Positions 1 through 12,454 of a stretch of 64,000 nucleotides of DNA are shown piece after piece. This DNA is from Budorcas taxicolor (Eukaryota > Chordata > Mammalia > Artiodactyla > Bovidae). The DNA is taken from assembly GCF_023091745.1 (NCBI RefSeq), contig NC_068910.1:6112272-6176271 (forward strand). Direction: 5' to 3'. The position numbers and the translations under genes were made by a program. The first letter of the stretch is position 1; the number at the start of each line of letters is the position of its first letter. The notes under the pieces were generated by a model, which saw only the letters and a program-made list of their open reading frames with translations, ran no database searches and had not been told where the DNA came from.

Positions 1-65
1 TACCAGTTTAAAACCACCAGGGGAATTGCATTTTCACTCAACAAACCTGTATTCATCAGTTCGAT

Positions 66-512
66 CAATATTTATTAAGGCTGTGTGCCCAGTGCTCAGG
101 ATACAATAGGCAAGTGAGACTTGTTCCCTATCCCCAAGGAACCCGCCCCGCCCCTCGATGAACAAGACAGATATACATTAAAAAGATTAATTACAGTGAC
201 TCTGTTGGTGGGGTAGTGGGGGAGGCAGAGATGATGGAGAAGAAATCAGGGAAGGCTTCCTGGAAGAGGAATTGCTGGAACTGAGTTTGAAGGATGAGTA
301 GAAGTTCCCCTGGCAGATCAGACAGCGCACGCGGAGACACAGAGGCATGGAAATGCAGGGCTGTGTATCAGAAGCAAGAAGGGCTTGATGTACAGAAGAT
401 AAGGGGACGGGTCTGGGACAGTCATCCAGGCCTCATAAGCCATGCTAAGGAATTTGGGGTTTATGCTGAAGGCACAGGGAAGCCAAAGAGGGGTTTAGAG
501 GAATTGAGGGAG
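66..512 (-). repeat. L2 (antisense)
   Basis: CAATATTTATTAAGGCTGTG (3' end), GGGAAGGCTTCCTGGAAGAG and GGATGAGTAG are antisense L2 landmarks. Confidence 0.7.
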
Positions 513-969
513 GGCCTTAGGGTGCAGGGGGTGGGTAAGCCAGAGGAGGATAGCAGGGGGAGACCAAGGTGAGGAGGCAGGATGGGCAGATGGGAGTGGG
601 CAGTGTATAAATATTTGTGCATTAACAAGGTCACCTTAACCTGAAGGATGAACACGAATGAGACCGTGGTTTCCCAAGCCCAGAAAAGGCTGCCTCCCCC
701 AGGGAGTCTTCCCAGAGTAGCTTTTGACTCACCAGGCTCTGTCCTATCAGATGGGAAAGTCCCCACTCCCTAATTAGCCCCTATTCCTGGCCTCATGGTG
801 GGTGGGGAGGCAGTCAGCCATGGCCGCATACCTGCCCCGCCCTGCTGGAGGGTTAGGGTAGGTCCTCTGAGGTGTTCAGATCTGTGGGAAATTCAGGTCC
901 CGCGTGGCCTCCTGGGTCAGGTTTACGCTCACTTCCCACAGACCCTGGGCTCAGCATGGGGCCTCACAC

Positions 970-1098
970 AGCCCTGTTTTGGGGCCAAGTTCCCCCACTC
1001 ACTCTGTGACCTGGCACGTTATTTCACCTCTCTGAACCTCAGTTTCCTCATCTGTAAAATGGGGGTGGGGGGATAAAAATAGGATCTACCTCCCAGAA
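970..1098 (+). repeat. MIR
   Basis: CTCAGTTTCCTCATCTGTAA core; Bov-tA follows at once. Confidence 0.85.
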
Positions 1099-1306
1099 AG
1101 GGCTTCCTAGGTGGCACTAGTGGCCAAGAACCTGCTTGCCAAAGCAGAAGACGTTAAGAGACGTGGGTTCGATCCCTGGGTCAGGAAGATCCCCTACAGG
1201 AGGGCATGGCAATCCACTCCAGTATTCTTGCCTGGAGAATCCCTGGTGGGCTACGGTGCATAGAGTTACAAAGAGTTGGACACGACTGAGATTTGGTTAG
1301 CACTCA
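1099..1306 (+). mobile_element. Bov-tA SINE
   Basis: tRNA-Glu-derived head GGCTTCCTAGGTGGC and BovB-derived tail ending GGACACGACTGAG. Follows directly on a MIR. Confidence 0.92.
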
Positions 1307-1624
1307 GGATTTGGCAGATCTCACAACACGTGAGACACAGTAGGACGTCAGTCTGAATGGCAGCTGGAGTAGCCGGGAGTCAGGCCTGCACCCTCCTTAC
1401 TGAGGGAGCAAGACCCAGGGGGAGGCCGGGAAGCAGGGACCCGGGTTTGCCACTCAGCATGGCTGACTGGGCTTTCAGAGTCCTGGAGACTGGCCCTGCC
1501 CAGGCCCCACCAGTGGCATCTGAGGACCATCATACGCCAGTGGGATGAAGGGCTACAAGAGGCCCGCTCCCCCAACCTTCCCTGGTTGGGAAAAGAAGCT
1601 CACCCCTGTGTTTTTTCTATGAAT

Positions 1625-1800
1625 AACAACTGCCATTCTCTCTAGCTTGCAGACCTGCCAAATAGGTATTACTGTCCCCATTGTGCAGATGAGAAAACGG
1701 GGACCCAGGGAGATTGAGTCACTTGCCCAGAGTCACACAGCTGGTAAATGAAGGAGCTGGGATCTCAACTCAGCTTTGTCTGACCACAAAGCCTCAGCCC
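1625..1800 (-). repeat. MIR
   Basis: GCAGATGAGAAAACGGGGAC and AGAGTCACACAGCTGGTAAA. Confidence 0.85.
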
Positions 1801-1989
1801 AAGACCAGGTTGTCTCAAGGGACTTTTGGACCTTGGTGGGAGTGGATGGAGGACCCCAGTGTAGTCGAGGGAAGAGTTAGGGCCACAAGGCCTCCTAACA
1901 TTCTGTGGCCCCTTAAAGACCGGGGGCCTTGGAGAGTCTGAGTCAGGGGCCTCAGAGCTGGGTGGCTTGAGGCAAGGACAGATCGATGG

Positions 1990-2115
1990 GCCTGAATCTC
2001 GAGTGGCACGGATCTGGGTTTGAATCTCAGTTCTGGCCCTCCCTGGCCCTGTAACTCCTAAGCAAGTCATTCGAAATCTCCAGTCCTCAGTTTTCTCCTG
2101 TAAAATGGGAAGAAG
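1990..2115 (+). repeat. MIR
   Basis: TGGGTTTGAATCTCAGTTCT and TCAGTTTTCTCCTGTAAAAT. Confidence 0.8.
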
Positions 2116-2934
2116 CCCAAACTCTCCCTGAGTGATTAGTGGAAGTCAGACAAGGCAGGCATGGCAGGGGCCTTTGGAAATAGCTTCTCATCCCCCGAGG
2201 GGCCCAGCCAGCAGCTCCTTGTGATGGCAGCTGCCCCAGGTCCCCGGCCGAGGCTTCAGGAGACCCTGAGCTAGGCAAGGCCAGGGCAAGCGTAGTTCTC
2301 ATTTCTGCTTCCCCTCAAGGGGGGAAAGCCACAGAGCCTGTTACCTTCCAGAAGGGACACAGCGGGCCTCAGACTGCATCCCACTCTGCCTCCCTCAGAC
2401 CTATCTGGACCTACTTTGTCAGTCTCCCCTGTGAAAAGTGCCCCCATCGGCCTGGGCCAGGCTCCCACCCTCATCCCTGGGTGGACGGACCCTCTCCACT
2501 TCCCCTGTCTTTTCGGCCCTGGGATCTGCCCCCGGGGAGAAAACTGGCCACCTAAACACCAGTTGAAATCCCACTGGAACCGCTCTCCCCTGAACCCTAC
2601 CTGGTTCCTCAGGTCTTCCCCCAACCCTGACCTCAAGCCGTGTCCCCCACAAGCCAGGTCACATTGGAGGCAGAAGCACGGGCGATCCTCCTGGCTGGCC
2701 CCTGCCTCTCTCCCCCACTTCCCTGTAGGTGACCCTGACCCGTCATCTCCAACCTTCCCAGAGTTGCAACACTAGAGCCATTGTTTGTCTGATTTCACAA
2801 TGCCTCTGCCTGTCCAGTACCTCCTACCCCCAACATATCCTGGAAGGACAGGCCAGATGCCCCAGGTGTGTCTGCTGTGGGAGGGGGAGGCAAAGGGGGC
2901 CAGGGATGAATGTCTGGGGCCAGATTTCACCCTT

Positions 2935-3045
2935 AGGAATGACCTTGGTGAGCCCCAGACACCTTTTTTCTTGAGGCTTCAGTTTGCTCAGCTATAAAAC
3001 GGGAGAGCTGGATAAGCGTCTTTCTCGTTGCGGTATTAGATAACG
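2935..3045 (+). repeat. MIR fragment
   Basis: GCTTCAGTTTGCTCAGCTAT. Confidence 0.6.
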
Positions 3046-3069
3046 TAAAACCACACAACAGCAGATTCA

Positions 3070-3330
3070 CTCGAGCCTTTATTGTGGCACCTACCGTGTG
3101 CTGGGAGCTGGAACTTGGAGACAGAGCTGATGTGGTTACAGGCCTGGGAGGGAGACAGATGTGAAATGTGGTCAGAGCTGGGCCAGAGTTATGGACCAAT
3201 TCTGTTGCTGGAATCAGAATTGATTCCAGGGGAGAGGTAAGGCAGGGGCATTTGAGCTGGACTTTGAAGGATGAGTAGGAGTTTGTGGGCCTAACATAAG
3301 GAAAGCTTCCAAACTCTGCCATTTAACACT
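3070..3330 (-). repeat. L2 (antisense)
   Basis: CTACCGTGTGCTGGGAGCTG and CTTTGAAGGATGAGTAGGAG. Confidence 0.65.
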
Positions 3331-3339
3331 TGGACTGCC

Positions 3340-5400
3340 TCAAAAGTTAGGGAGTATCCTGTACTTGGGGCATGGATGCAGAGGCTGAAGTACACAGGCC
3401 TGAAATGCCAAAGAGATGGGAGCTTAGCCAGATGCCATGCGTAGGCTTACATCCTGAGAACCAAACCCATGAGCTCCCAAGAGTTTGGTGTCCCTTAGTG
3501 AAGGCCCAGCCCAGCCCTCACAGGGGCCAGGGAGCAGGCAGGACTTAGGACAGCCAAGCGGACGACTATGGGCCCTCAGGTGGCCTGTGTCTCTGCCTTC
3601 CTGTGCAGGGAGCCCTGGGCTTGTAGTCCTCAGGCTTGGAGCACGGGTTCCGTCTGCCCCTTCCCAACTGAGGGACCTTGCCCTGGCCACGGCAACGGCG
3701 CGGGGCCAGCGAGATTGCCCATCTGTAATATGGGTGCTCTCTCCAGCATACTTGTGGGAAGCAAGCGATTCACTGTTTTGCAGGTGGCCTCTGTGAACTA
3801 AAACGCACTGGACACGGGAGGGATTATTCTTTCTGGATGGTGGCTTGTAAGCGGCCCCTTGCGGGGCTGTTTGCTTTGTAATCACAGGGAGAGAGCTGTG
3901 TGTGCCCCCAGTCATCTCAAAGTCATAAAGGTGGGATTCCTGGCCCAGACACTGTTGTTCCCACCGGATGGGAGCTGAAGTGGGCCTCTCCCCTCTGCCG
4001 TTCTGTGCGCGCCCTCACCCCAGCGCCTCCAACACTTGTACTTGGCCCCATGTTGGGGGGCAGAGGCTTCCCCCCGCCCCGGGCCCTGGAGAAGGGGGTA
4101 CTCCTGGTATGGCCCCTCCTGAAGTAGAGTGTGTCTTAGGAGTCTGAGTGGAGGGGGACCAGTGAGTACCCCCGTCGTCACCCCCTGAGAAGGGGCCGAG
4201 GTGGGAGGTCCCAGCCTCCCTGAGAGGCGTCCAGGGCTGCTCCTTTGGAACACAGCCCGGTGCCCCCTCCGCCGGCCCCAGGGGAGCCCAGGCCACCCCA
4301 CGCGTAGCACCCTCAGCTTCTCACCAGCCTCCCTGCATCTCACTTGGCCTGGCCCAGCGGCAGAAGGGGACCCTGGCGGGGCTGGGGCGATGAAGGGCAA
4401 AGGGGTGTCTGCGTGGCTGCTGGTGCTCCCGGCTCTTTGCCTCTCGCGGCCCCTCTGCCCGGGCCGGGTTCTGATTTTGGTGCAGTGCAGACTTTCAGCT
4501 TAACGAGACAAATTGATATTCTGTGCCAGCCCAGGGATGGAGCGGCAGCTCGGGACGCTCGGGCAGGCAGCTCAGAAGTGGGCTGGGAGTGGGGGCAGGG
4601 GAAGGAGGCAGCTGGAGTCTGGAGCAGCCTCCCAGGGCACCCCCAGCCCTCACCCTGCCCCTATAGCACCCCTTCCACGCAGACAGGTGCCCCGAGACAC
4701 TGTCCTAAAGGTCCTTCCGCCTTCAGTGCCCTCCTGCCAAGCAGGAGGAGGGGGCAGGCCAGTGGAGGGGGAGGCTCCGGAATCTAAGAGAGGCCCCTGC
4801 ATGCACTGTGACCTCCTACCCTTGTTCCCAGGGCTGGCCTCCTCACCCATCAGGAGGTAAATGGGCAGCAGGTCTGCAGAGAAGAGGTGGGAAGAAGCCG
4901 GCAACTGGCTGGGGGAATCTCATTCCTGCAGACTTCTTGGGGGTCTCTAGGGTCCTCTGGACACCATCAGCCCCTCAGCTTATCACAGAGATGTCCCTGC
5001 AAATTCTGGGGAGGTGCAAGGCATATGCAGCCCTTTGCCAGGGGGCACTTGTGAGTGGAGAAATGGCCCCGGGAGAGAGTCCTCTGCAGACCTGCAGCCC
5101 CCAGATAGGTGGGGGTGCGCCCAGCCCGGCAGTGGGGCTACGGGGGTCCAGAGGCTGTGGGGGTCCAAGGGCTGTGTTCCCATGGCAGCAGGGAGCTCGC
5201 TGCCGGCTTGGTCCCATTGGTCCTACAACCAGTTGTGTTTAGTCTGTCTTAAGTCCACCTGCTCCCCATGTGACCTTTGCCCCCGCCCCCAGGTCTGGAG
5301 ATGTCCTGCTCAAAAACAGGGGACACCAGAGCCCCTGCCTAGCTGAATGGGTCCCTAGGAAAGTAAGGGAAAGTAGGGCAGTATGGGCAAAATCCTCCCC
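3340..5400. other. mostly unique GC-rich sequence
   Basis: Upstream of the CpG island. A possible degraded MIR lies near 3670-3760. I see no splice-flanked coding frame. Confidence 0.5.
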
Positions 5401-5559
5401 TCTCTATCAGTGCCCCGCCACCCCGCACGTCCACCGCTCACCCGAAGGACCCCCTCCCTCCAGCGCAGCCCCGAGCCTACCCCCACCATGCCCTTGACAT
5501 CCCCTCCTGCTTGGGGTAGCGGGCGTATTCCTGGGACTCCGCCAGCTTCGGTTCCTCAT

Positions 5560-5977
5560 GACCCCACGGGGAGGAATTTAAACCGCAGACAACACCGTGG
5601 CGGTGGCGGTGGTGGTTCGGTCCGCGCACCGCCGCCCCCGCCCCCCGACTCCCCCAGCCGCCCATCAGAACGCGCCCTCCCCGCGCCCCTCCCTCGTCCG
5701 CCGGTGCCCCCTCCCCCAGCCTGGGCGGCAGTGCAGCGACAGGGGCGGCCTCTACCTCCCCCGAGATCTTGCATTTCGCCGGCTAGATGCTCTCCTAGAA
5801 GCCGGCGCCGGCGCCTTCCCCCCCCCCCGCCCCCCCACCTGCTCGGGAGGATGGTACAGTCTGCGGAGGGACCCGGGCACGCCGGCTGGGCTCAGCCGCG
5901 GGACCAGCTGCCGCACCGCGAGTCCGGGGCTGCCCGCCTGGAAACCGTGCCGGATTTGTGGCGATTTTCGTAGCCAA
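5560..5977 (+). promoter_or_regulatory. ATP2B2: CpG island with candidate noncoding first exon of ATP2B2
   Basis: Very CpG-rich sequence (roughly 45 CpGs by eye) ends in the donor CCAA|GTAAGT at 5977/5978. A TTTAAA at 5579-5584 could act as a weak TATA element, but a dispersed CpG-island start is as likely. The candidate exon holds a three-codon uORF at 5785 and a 40-codon uORF at 5851-5973 that stops just before the donor. No long coding frame is convincing. Assignment to ATP2B2 rests on strand, the strong donor and position upstream of the coding exon. It is 54 kb away, which is normal for this large gene but unproven. Confidence 0.5.
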
Positions 5978-6080
5978 GTAAGTACCGGCATCCCCCAGCA
6001 TGAGAAATAAAAAATAAAAAGCGCTCCATTTCGCTCTCCCCTTCCTCCCTCATCCATTTTATTTTGTTTCATTTCATTTC

Positions 6081-6150
6081 TTTTTTTTTTTTTTTCAGTG
6101 CTGATGGTGGTGGCGGTGGCAGCGTTGGTGGGGGGGAGGGGGGTGGGTAA
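6081..6150. repeat. T-run then G-rich tract just inside intron 1
   Basis: A T16 run ends at CAG, followed by GGT/GGC triplets and G7-A-G6-T-G3 at about 6128-6148. The G-runs meet the basic pattern for a G-quadruplex. Confidence 0.8.
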
Positions 6151-7285
6151 GAGCCTGGCTTGTTTATCTGACAGCAGCTCGGGCTGCACTAGGAGCCGGC
6201 CCGCTGAGGGAGACACTAGTGTGAGGGTCCATGTGTTGTGGGGGAGGGCTGGGGCGCCAGGAACATGGGCAGGGGGGCCTCGGACAGGCGGATGCCTGGG
6301 ATCTCAGGCAGATTCTGGCCGCCTCTGGGCAGCAAATGCATCTGATGGATGTTATGCAAGGGCCGGCCGGCAGGCAGTGGGGGGCAAGGTTCTTTTCCTT
6401 CTGAGCTTCGTCCCAGGGAGACGCAGAGGACCGGAGGGTACCCCCTGCCCGCCGCGGCCAGAGTCCCGGGAAGGAGGCAGAGGGAGGCCCCCGTGGAGGG
6501 TCCCCTCAGTGGGGTGGGCTGCTGCGGAGTGTTGGGGAGCACCGCCCCCCCCCCCCCCGGCCCCGGGTCAGGCCCGCCGGGCGTGTGGTGGCAGGGGCAG
6601 GTACCCCGGGGTCCTGAGATGGCCTGGTGAGGAGCAGAAGTAGGATGGCCAGCCGTTTTGCAGCAGTCATGCTGGGTGGTGGAGTTGGCACTTTCGCCCC
6701 AAAGCCCCAGCCAGCCTCGGTGGCCTCTGGCTGAGCCCTAGGCGTTGGGCAGGGTCAAGGTTGGGAAATCCAGCAGGGGGCCTCTGCATGCCCCAAGGAT
6801 GAGCTGCCGTGGGCAGCCACCCGTTCTAGCCCAGTGGCCAGTCCACGCCACGGCTGTCCTCTGCTCACCCAGGTCGTGTGGGGAGGGGTCGGCCCAGCCT
6901 GGCTCAACCTTCGGAAGGGTAAGTGAGCAGGCAGGCTCGACCAGCAGAGAGTCTAGGTGCGACGCTGAAGCTCCTTTGCCCGGCACGGAGCGGGCTCCTC
7001 TCCTTGCCTGCATTGCTCTCCAGGTCGCTGGGAGGAGGCAGAGCTGACGTTTGGGGCATCTCCAGGAGCGGCGGGCGCCATCCGGAGAAATTCTCCTTTG
7101 ACGTGTGTGGGAGGAGGGGGCTTGGAGCACAGGCCCCAGGGCCCTCTGCCTGTTAACTTCGCTGGAAGAGCAGAGGCAGGGAGGGGGCTGTGTCTGGGGG
7201 AACCCTGCTGGTGAGGGGGGTGGTGTCCAGGAAAGAGGCGGGTGGCCCATATTATTCAGCCACCTCCATACTCCCCCCTAGTCCC
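6151..7285. other. unique GC-rich intron-like sequence
   Basis: Downstream shore of the CpG island. No gene seen. Confidence 0.5.
6544..6560. repeat. C homopolymer
   Basis: About 15 consecutive C in GC-rich unique sequence. Confidence 0.85.
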
Positions 7286-7289
7286 ATTC

Positions 7290-7560
7290 TCATCAGGGCA
7301 CACATACATCCACAGATCTGCACAGATGCACGTATGCAAATATAGTACCCAGAGAAGTGCATCGTATGTGTTCAAATTATCCACACGCATATGGCATGCC
7401 GGGGCCCCCAGATACACCCCAGCACACGTGAGTACAGTTCACAGCCCTGAATACCACCTGCTCACCTGCAGAATGCAGCATACACACGACTGCAGCATGC
7501 ATGTGCTTGCACGCGCATGCACACACACACACCTGTGAGGCAGCATGCCCTCACATGCAC
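7290..7560. repeat. degenerate CA-rich tract
   Basis: Loose ACAC/ATGCAC repetition with a purer CA run near 7518-7533. It generates several spurious open frames. Confidence 0.7.
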
Positions 7561-8404
7561 GCAAGTAGCGCCAACACAGAAACGCTGTAGGCTGCCCACG
7601 GGTGAGTCGGCCCACACACCGCGAGGCCCCATAGCAGCCGTGACTGTGGCTTGTGCCCCGGTGAGGGCTGGCCCCTGTGAGAGTGACAGGCACACACATG
7701 TGGCATCCTGAGTGCCATCTGCATGCCTGTCCACACATTGGCAGGTGCAGGGCCTGCTGGAATGTACCCACAGGTGAATGTGTGTTGCACGGGTACTAAG
7801 ATGGCCCAGGCAGAGATATAGCGCACACTCGCCCCTCAACGGGCAGGCATCCTTCGTGGGAGTGCAGGTACCTCCCTGGGCACTGGGGAGGGGATCGCGC
7901 CCCAGGGGACTGCCTGTGGGGACAGAGGGACTCCAGCTCCCACACAGGCCTGAGGGGAGGGCCAGCCCACATTCCCAGGAAGCCGTGCCTGTGCTCAGCA
8001 AGGCCTCTGGGCTTCTCGGCGCTCTGCAGAAGTGCCTGGAATTGGAAAGGAAACAGGAGGAGGCAGGGGTGGCCTCTGCCCATGGCCCAGACCACCAGGA
8101 GCCCGGACTAGCCCCACCACCCCCTTCTCTGGGCACCCGAAAACCAGCATGCTGGTGTGGGGTCTTTGAGAGCTGGGGTGTGGGACGCCTCCAGCAGCCT
8201 CCAAAGTCCTCTTCAAACCGAAAGTCAGAAAAGCTGCCTGTGGTTGGTCCCCTCCCTCTGTTTTCCCACTGACGGCCCCCACCCCGACCCCCAACCCCTG
8301 TCTCTCTCCACCCAGGGCAGGTGCAGGTCAAGGGCACCGGGGCAGATGATAATAAGCCTGCTGGCCTTCACTGAACTAAGGACTCCATGGTTGGCACTTC
8401 AGTG

Positions 8405-8520
8405 AGTCCTCCCATAGCCTTCTTATCCTCACATCCCAGATGAAGAAGCTGCACAGAGAAGTGAAGGCACTCACCCAAGGTCACACAGCCAGAACGTGGC
8501 AGAAATGGGGGGTAGGCTAG
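8405..8520 (-). repeat. MIR
   Basis: CACCCAAGGTCACACAGCCA. Confidence 0.8.
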
Positions 8521-8959
8521 GCCACCAGGATCCCTGCCTGCTCCCTGAGACCCCTCCTCCTCTCCCCTCCTGTGCAAGACCAGCTCTAATTTGGGCTGCC
8601 AGCCTCTTGAGCGCCAGCCAGCCAAGATCTTAGGGTCTGGGGGTGAGGCTCCAAGAAAGGGTCCAGAGGGTCTCCTGTGGGTGAAGGCGGAACCCTCCCC
8701 AGGCAGGCATGGCCCTGTCCTGGGCAGCTGGATACCTCTGCCATCCCACGACCCCATGGAATTGACACCTACGCCCAGCCAGGGGAAGGGACTTGTCCAA
8801 GGTCATACTGTGCTCAGTGGAGAGTGGGGAGTCTTGCCAGCCCCACTCTGGTCCCAGGCACCCAGCAGCAGAGGCCTGTTTGGGCCACTGGTTTCCCCCA
8901 GATGTTTGAGTCTAAGATAAAAGGCTGCCCACGCCAGGCCCAGGCTCCGCCCCAGGCAG

Positions 8960-9015
8960 CAGTGTGACCTTGGGCAAGTCTCTCTGTCTCGGCATCTCAG
9001 TGTCTTCACGTATGG
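8960..9015 (+). repeat. MIR fragment
   Basis: GTGTGACCTTGGGCAAGTCT. Confidence 0.65.
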
Positions 9016-9714
9016 CCCGGGAAGACCTGTCCCTGCCCAGCCTGGCCCGCAGCTGGCCGGGGCCCTGCACTCCTGTAGAGGGCTGAGTACAGAGCCATGC
9101 CTGGAGTCAGGGCCGGGAGCCGGGGCAGCAGAGCACCTTGCTGCTGTGATCGGCCAAGGTCAGGAGCGGAGACAAGGATGGGAACCCAAAGAATCACCTG
9201 TGGGGGCACATCTTTGGATCCCCCAGTACGTCAGGAGGTCCTGGGGACTGACTTCATCGGAGCCCCTGCGTTCTCACCTCTACAGCTCTGAGCCCCCGGG
9301 GGGAGCCGAGGGGCGTGAGAAGGAGCTTTTGGAGCTCACAGACTCTCGGAGCTGGGGGTGCCTGCCATGGGCGGCTCCCCAGCCACCACCGCCTCTTGGG
9401 AAACCGAGGGTACCTGGCAAGTTGGCGGCAGATGGAGACTGAACCTTGGCTCTCCCCCCTCCAGCCCTCCATCCACCCCCAGCCCCTGACTTCCACGCGC
9501 ACAGTTAAATCAGGCCTTTCTGGGAGCTGGGCAAGCTTCAGGTCCTGTGTGGCTGGGAGGAGGGCTCCAAGGAGACTGCCTGGGCCTTGACCCTGAGCCC
9601 TGGGGATGCCTCTCCCCAGCCATGTCCTGACAGTGGTGACGAGGCTCCTCTCTGTAACTCGACTCTGCCCTTCTCTAGAACAGAGATAGTTTTAAAGTAG
9701 GCCTGCTGAACTCA

Positions 9715-9918
9715 GGGCTTCCCGGGTGGCTCAGAGGTAGAGAACCCGCCTGCCAGTGCAGGACACGTGGGTTCAATCCCTGGGTTGGAAAGATCCCCTA
9801 GAGGAGGAAATGGCAACCCACTCCAGTATTCCTGCCTGGAGAATCCCATGGACAGAGGAGCCTGCCGGTCTGCAGTCCATGGGGTGGCAAAGAGTTGGGC
9901 ACGACTGAGCACACATGG
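9715..9918 (+). mobile_element. Bov-tA SINE
   Basis: Near full-length, head GGGCTTCCCGGGTGGCTCAG, tail GGGCACGACTGAG. Confidence 0.95.
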
Positions 9919-10342
9919 TTTATTCAGATTAATATTAAGGAGCAGCTGGCATGTAGTAGGTGCACGGTCAAGGCTGGGGCTGTGGAGGAGCCTGGGCTAC
10001 AGAATGTGGCTCCTCTCAGCCTCCTTAGTTCCCGAAGGGCTGCGGTGGAGGTGTCTGGGGTGCAGGATCTGGGCGCCACATGCGCACACACCATGTAGGG
10101 GGTGGACAGGCGCCTCCTCGGCCCTGCCTGGAGCACACGGTGCAGACTGGAAGGCCAGGGCAGGCTCAGGCCTGGAATCTCAACCCCACCCCCCACCAGT
10201 CCATCCTGCTCTCTCCACAGTCTGAATATTGAAGCTGCGGTAATTCCTCCCTCCCTTCCTGTAGGAGCCTGAAACAAAATATTCAGGGAGAATGTTCTCC
10301 TGGGTGGAGACAACTGGGTGTCTGGCTTTACCCCTCATTGAG

Positions 10343-10559
10343 AGGCTTCCCTGGTGGCTCAGAGGGTAACGCATCTGCGTGTAATGCAGGAAGACCTAGG
10401 TTCAATCCCTGGGTGGGGAAGATCCCCTGGAGAAGGAAATGGTAACCCCCTCCAGTTATTCTTGCCTGGAAAACCCCATGGATGGAGAAGCCTGTTAGGC
10501 TACAGTCCATGGGGTCAGAAAGGGTCGGACACGACTGAGCGACTTCACTTTGTCACTTT
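10343..10559 (+). mobile_element. Bov-tA SINE
   Basis: Near full-length with a TTGAGAG target duplication at 10338 and 10560. Confidence 0.95.
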
Positions 10560-10739
10560 TTGAGAGCTGAAAGTAGATGGAGGTGGTGTGTCCTGGCGTT
10601 CCAGGTGACCGCCATTGCAGTTCACCCATCTGTGGAGTGGATGACAATGGTACCCGCGTCCCAGGCTGTGGTAAAGCGTGAGTGAAAGAGTGTTGGGCTC
10701 AGGATGTGGCTTGTCTTCATGGCTTAGTGAATGGAAATT

Positions 10740-10905
10740 GTGGAGACTGAGAACCAGAAGGTGTGAGCTTGAAGCCTACCTCCGCTGCTTTCGAGTGCCC
10801 TTGTGTCAGCCCTGCCGCCTCTGGGAGCCTGGGTTTTGGATCTGTAAAGTGGGACTGCGTTTCCCAGTCTGCCCACTTCATAGGACTGCAGGGTAACAGC
10901 AGGTA
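10740..10905 (+). repeat. MIR
   Basis: Diverged copy with GGGTTTTGGATCTGTAAAGT. Confidence 0.6.
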
Positions 10906-11114
10906 AAAAATAATAATAATGTGATCGCCGGGTGACATGTTGAGGGCTTCACCCTGCCCTCCAGCCCTCGGAAGCATCTTGCACAACTCAGGAAGCCTCT
11001 GCAGGGTTCCATGCAGGGTGAGATGGCTGGGCCAGACGTGGTCAGGGGAAGGGACACCAGGACTGGGGTCCCTGAGGCTACAGAGGCCCTGGGTGTGGGG
11101 GAGACGATCTTGGT

Positions 11115-11185
11115 CTGAGGATTGAGTGACTGGGTTTCCAGGACCACCTCTGGCATGGATAGGTGACCTTGGGCAAGTTGTGATG
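11115..11185 (+). repeat. MIR fragment
   Basis: GGTGACCTTGGGCAAGTTG. Confidence 0.55.
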
Positions 11186-11344
11186 GCACCCTGGTCCCAT
11201 GCTCCCCCCCTGGAAGGCGGGGACCATGATCCCGCCCGCTTCGTGTCCTCAGTGGGAGCAGATTCTCCTGCCAGCCGGCCCTCGGGGTGAAGAGGCTGAG
11301 CCAGGGCGAGCCGGAGGTGTGACCAACCGCAGCAGTTACAACTG

Positions 11345-11745
11345 CTATGTGTGTTTGCTGTGGCCACCGTTGCAAATGACCACAAACTGTTTGATGGCTT
11401 AAAACAATAAAAGTTATTTTCTCACAGTTCTGGAGGGTGGAAGTCTGAAATCAAGGTGCTGGCAGGGCCAGTTCCTCCCAGAGGCCCTGAGGGAGGTGAT
11501 ATAAGGCGTTCCTTGGCTTGCAGCCGCATTGCTCCCTCTCAAATCCGTATCCATCTCACCCTGTGTCCTCTCCCCTTTTACCTCCTCTTTATAGTCATTG
11601 AATGCAGGGCCCACCCTAAATCCAGGATGACTGAGATTTACAAAGACCCCCTTTTGAAATAAGGGCACCTTCTGAGGTGCCGAGTAGGCTTGAATTTGGG
11701 CAGACACGATGCAACCCGTTGCAGTCATGAATGGAGTCAGCCGCA
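11345..11745. mobile_element. old LTR-like repeat (MaLR-type, family uncertain)
   Basis: Contains CACAAACTG..GGCTTAAAACAA, TTCTGGAGGGTGGAAGTC and AATCAAGGTGCTGGCAGGG, the signature of an old mammalian LTR-like repeat. No internal retroviral genes are present. Confidence 0.6.
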
Positions 11746-11863
11746 GTACCTGCAGGTGTGTGGCCCACAGATACAGAGGGCCTCCCGGAAGGGACTTGCG
11801 CATCCCGGACTTCTGTGTTTGCCGGGGGTCTTGGGATGACTATATTTGTTGAGCGTTTACTGC

Positions 11864-12072
11864 CGTGTGTGTGTTAGTCGCTCAGTTGTGTCCAACTCTT
11901 TGCGACCCCATGGACTGTAGTCTGCCAGGCTCCTCTGTCCATGAGATTCTCCAGGCAAGAATACTGCAGTGGGTTGCCATTTCCTTCTTCAGGGAAATCT
12001 TCCCAACCCAGGAATCGAACCCAGGTCTGCATTGCAAGCAGATGCTTTACCGCTGAGCTACTAGGAAGCCCC
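11864..12072 (-). mobile_element. Bov-tA SINE
   Basis: Reverse-oriented element; tail-side TCGCTCAGTTGTGTCC at left, head GGGGCTTCCTAG at right. Confidence 0.95.
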
Positions 12073-12089
12073 TTTACTGCCAATGAATC

Positions 12090-12230
12090 CAACTCACATT
12101 GCTGCATTTCCTCACTGTTACCCATTTTACAGACAAAGGGACTGAGTCCTGGGGAGTTCAGAAAGTGCCCAAGTCACCCAGCAAATCAGGGACAGAGCTG
12201 AGAATGTACCTAGGTCTCCAGTGAGCTTTC
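12090..12230 (-). repeat. MIR
   Basis: CATTTTACAGACAAAGGGAC and AAGTCACCCAGCAAATC. Confidence 0.75.
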
Positions 12231-12454
12231 TTCTTACTCCCTTGGTACAGCTGCTGAATGGAGGCTCCACATAGCCAGGAACCCACAGGGCAAGACCTCC
12301 AGCCAGCCCTGTGTTCACCCAGAGCCTGCAGGGCCTTGGGGAGAGAAGAGCTAAGAGTGGGCAGGGTAGCTGGGGTGGGGGGGGGGGGTCTTAAGAGATC
12401 ACTGCTGGCCCCCGAAGACCAGTGCAGGGCAGAAGGTTGAGAGCCCACAGTCTC

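Noticed and set aside
5383..6010. Long open frames through the CpG island
   Set aside because: GC-rich sequence lacks stop codons by composition; translations are Pro/Arg/Gly-rich without homology I recognise.
7462..8337. 291-codon open frame on the minus strand
   Set aside because: Part is a CA-rich tract and the rest has no recognisable domain; no splice or promoter support.
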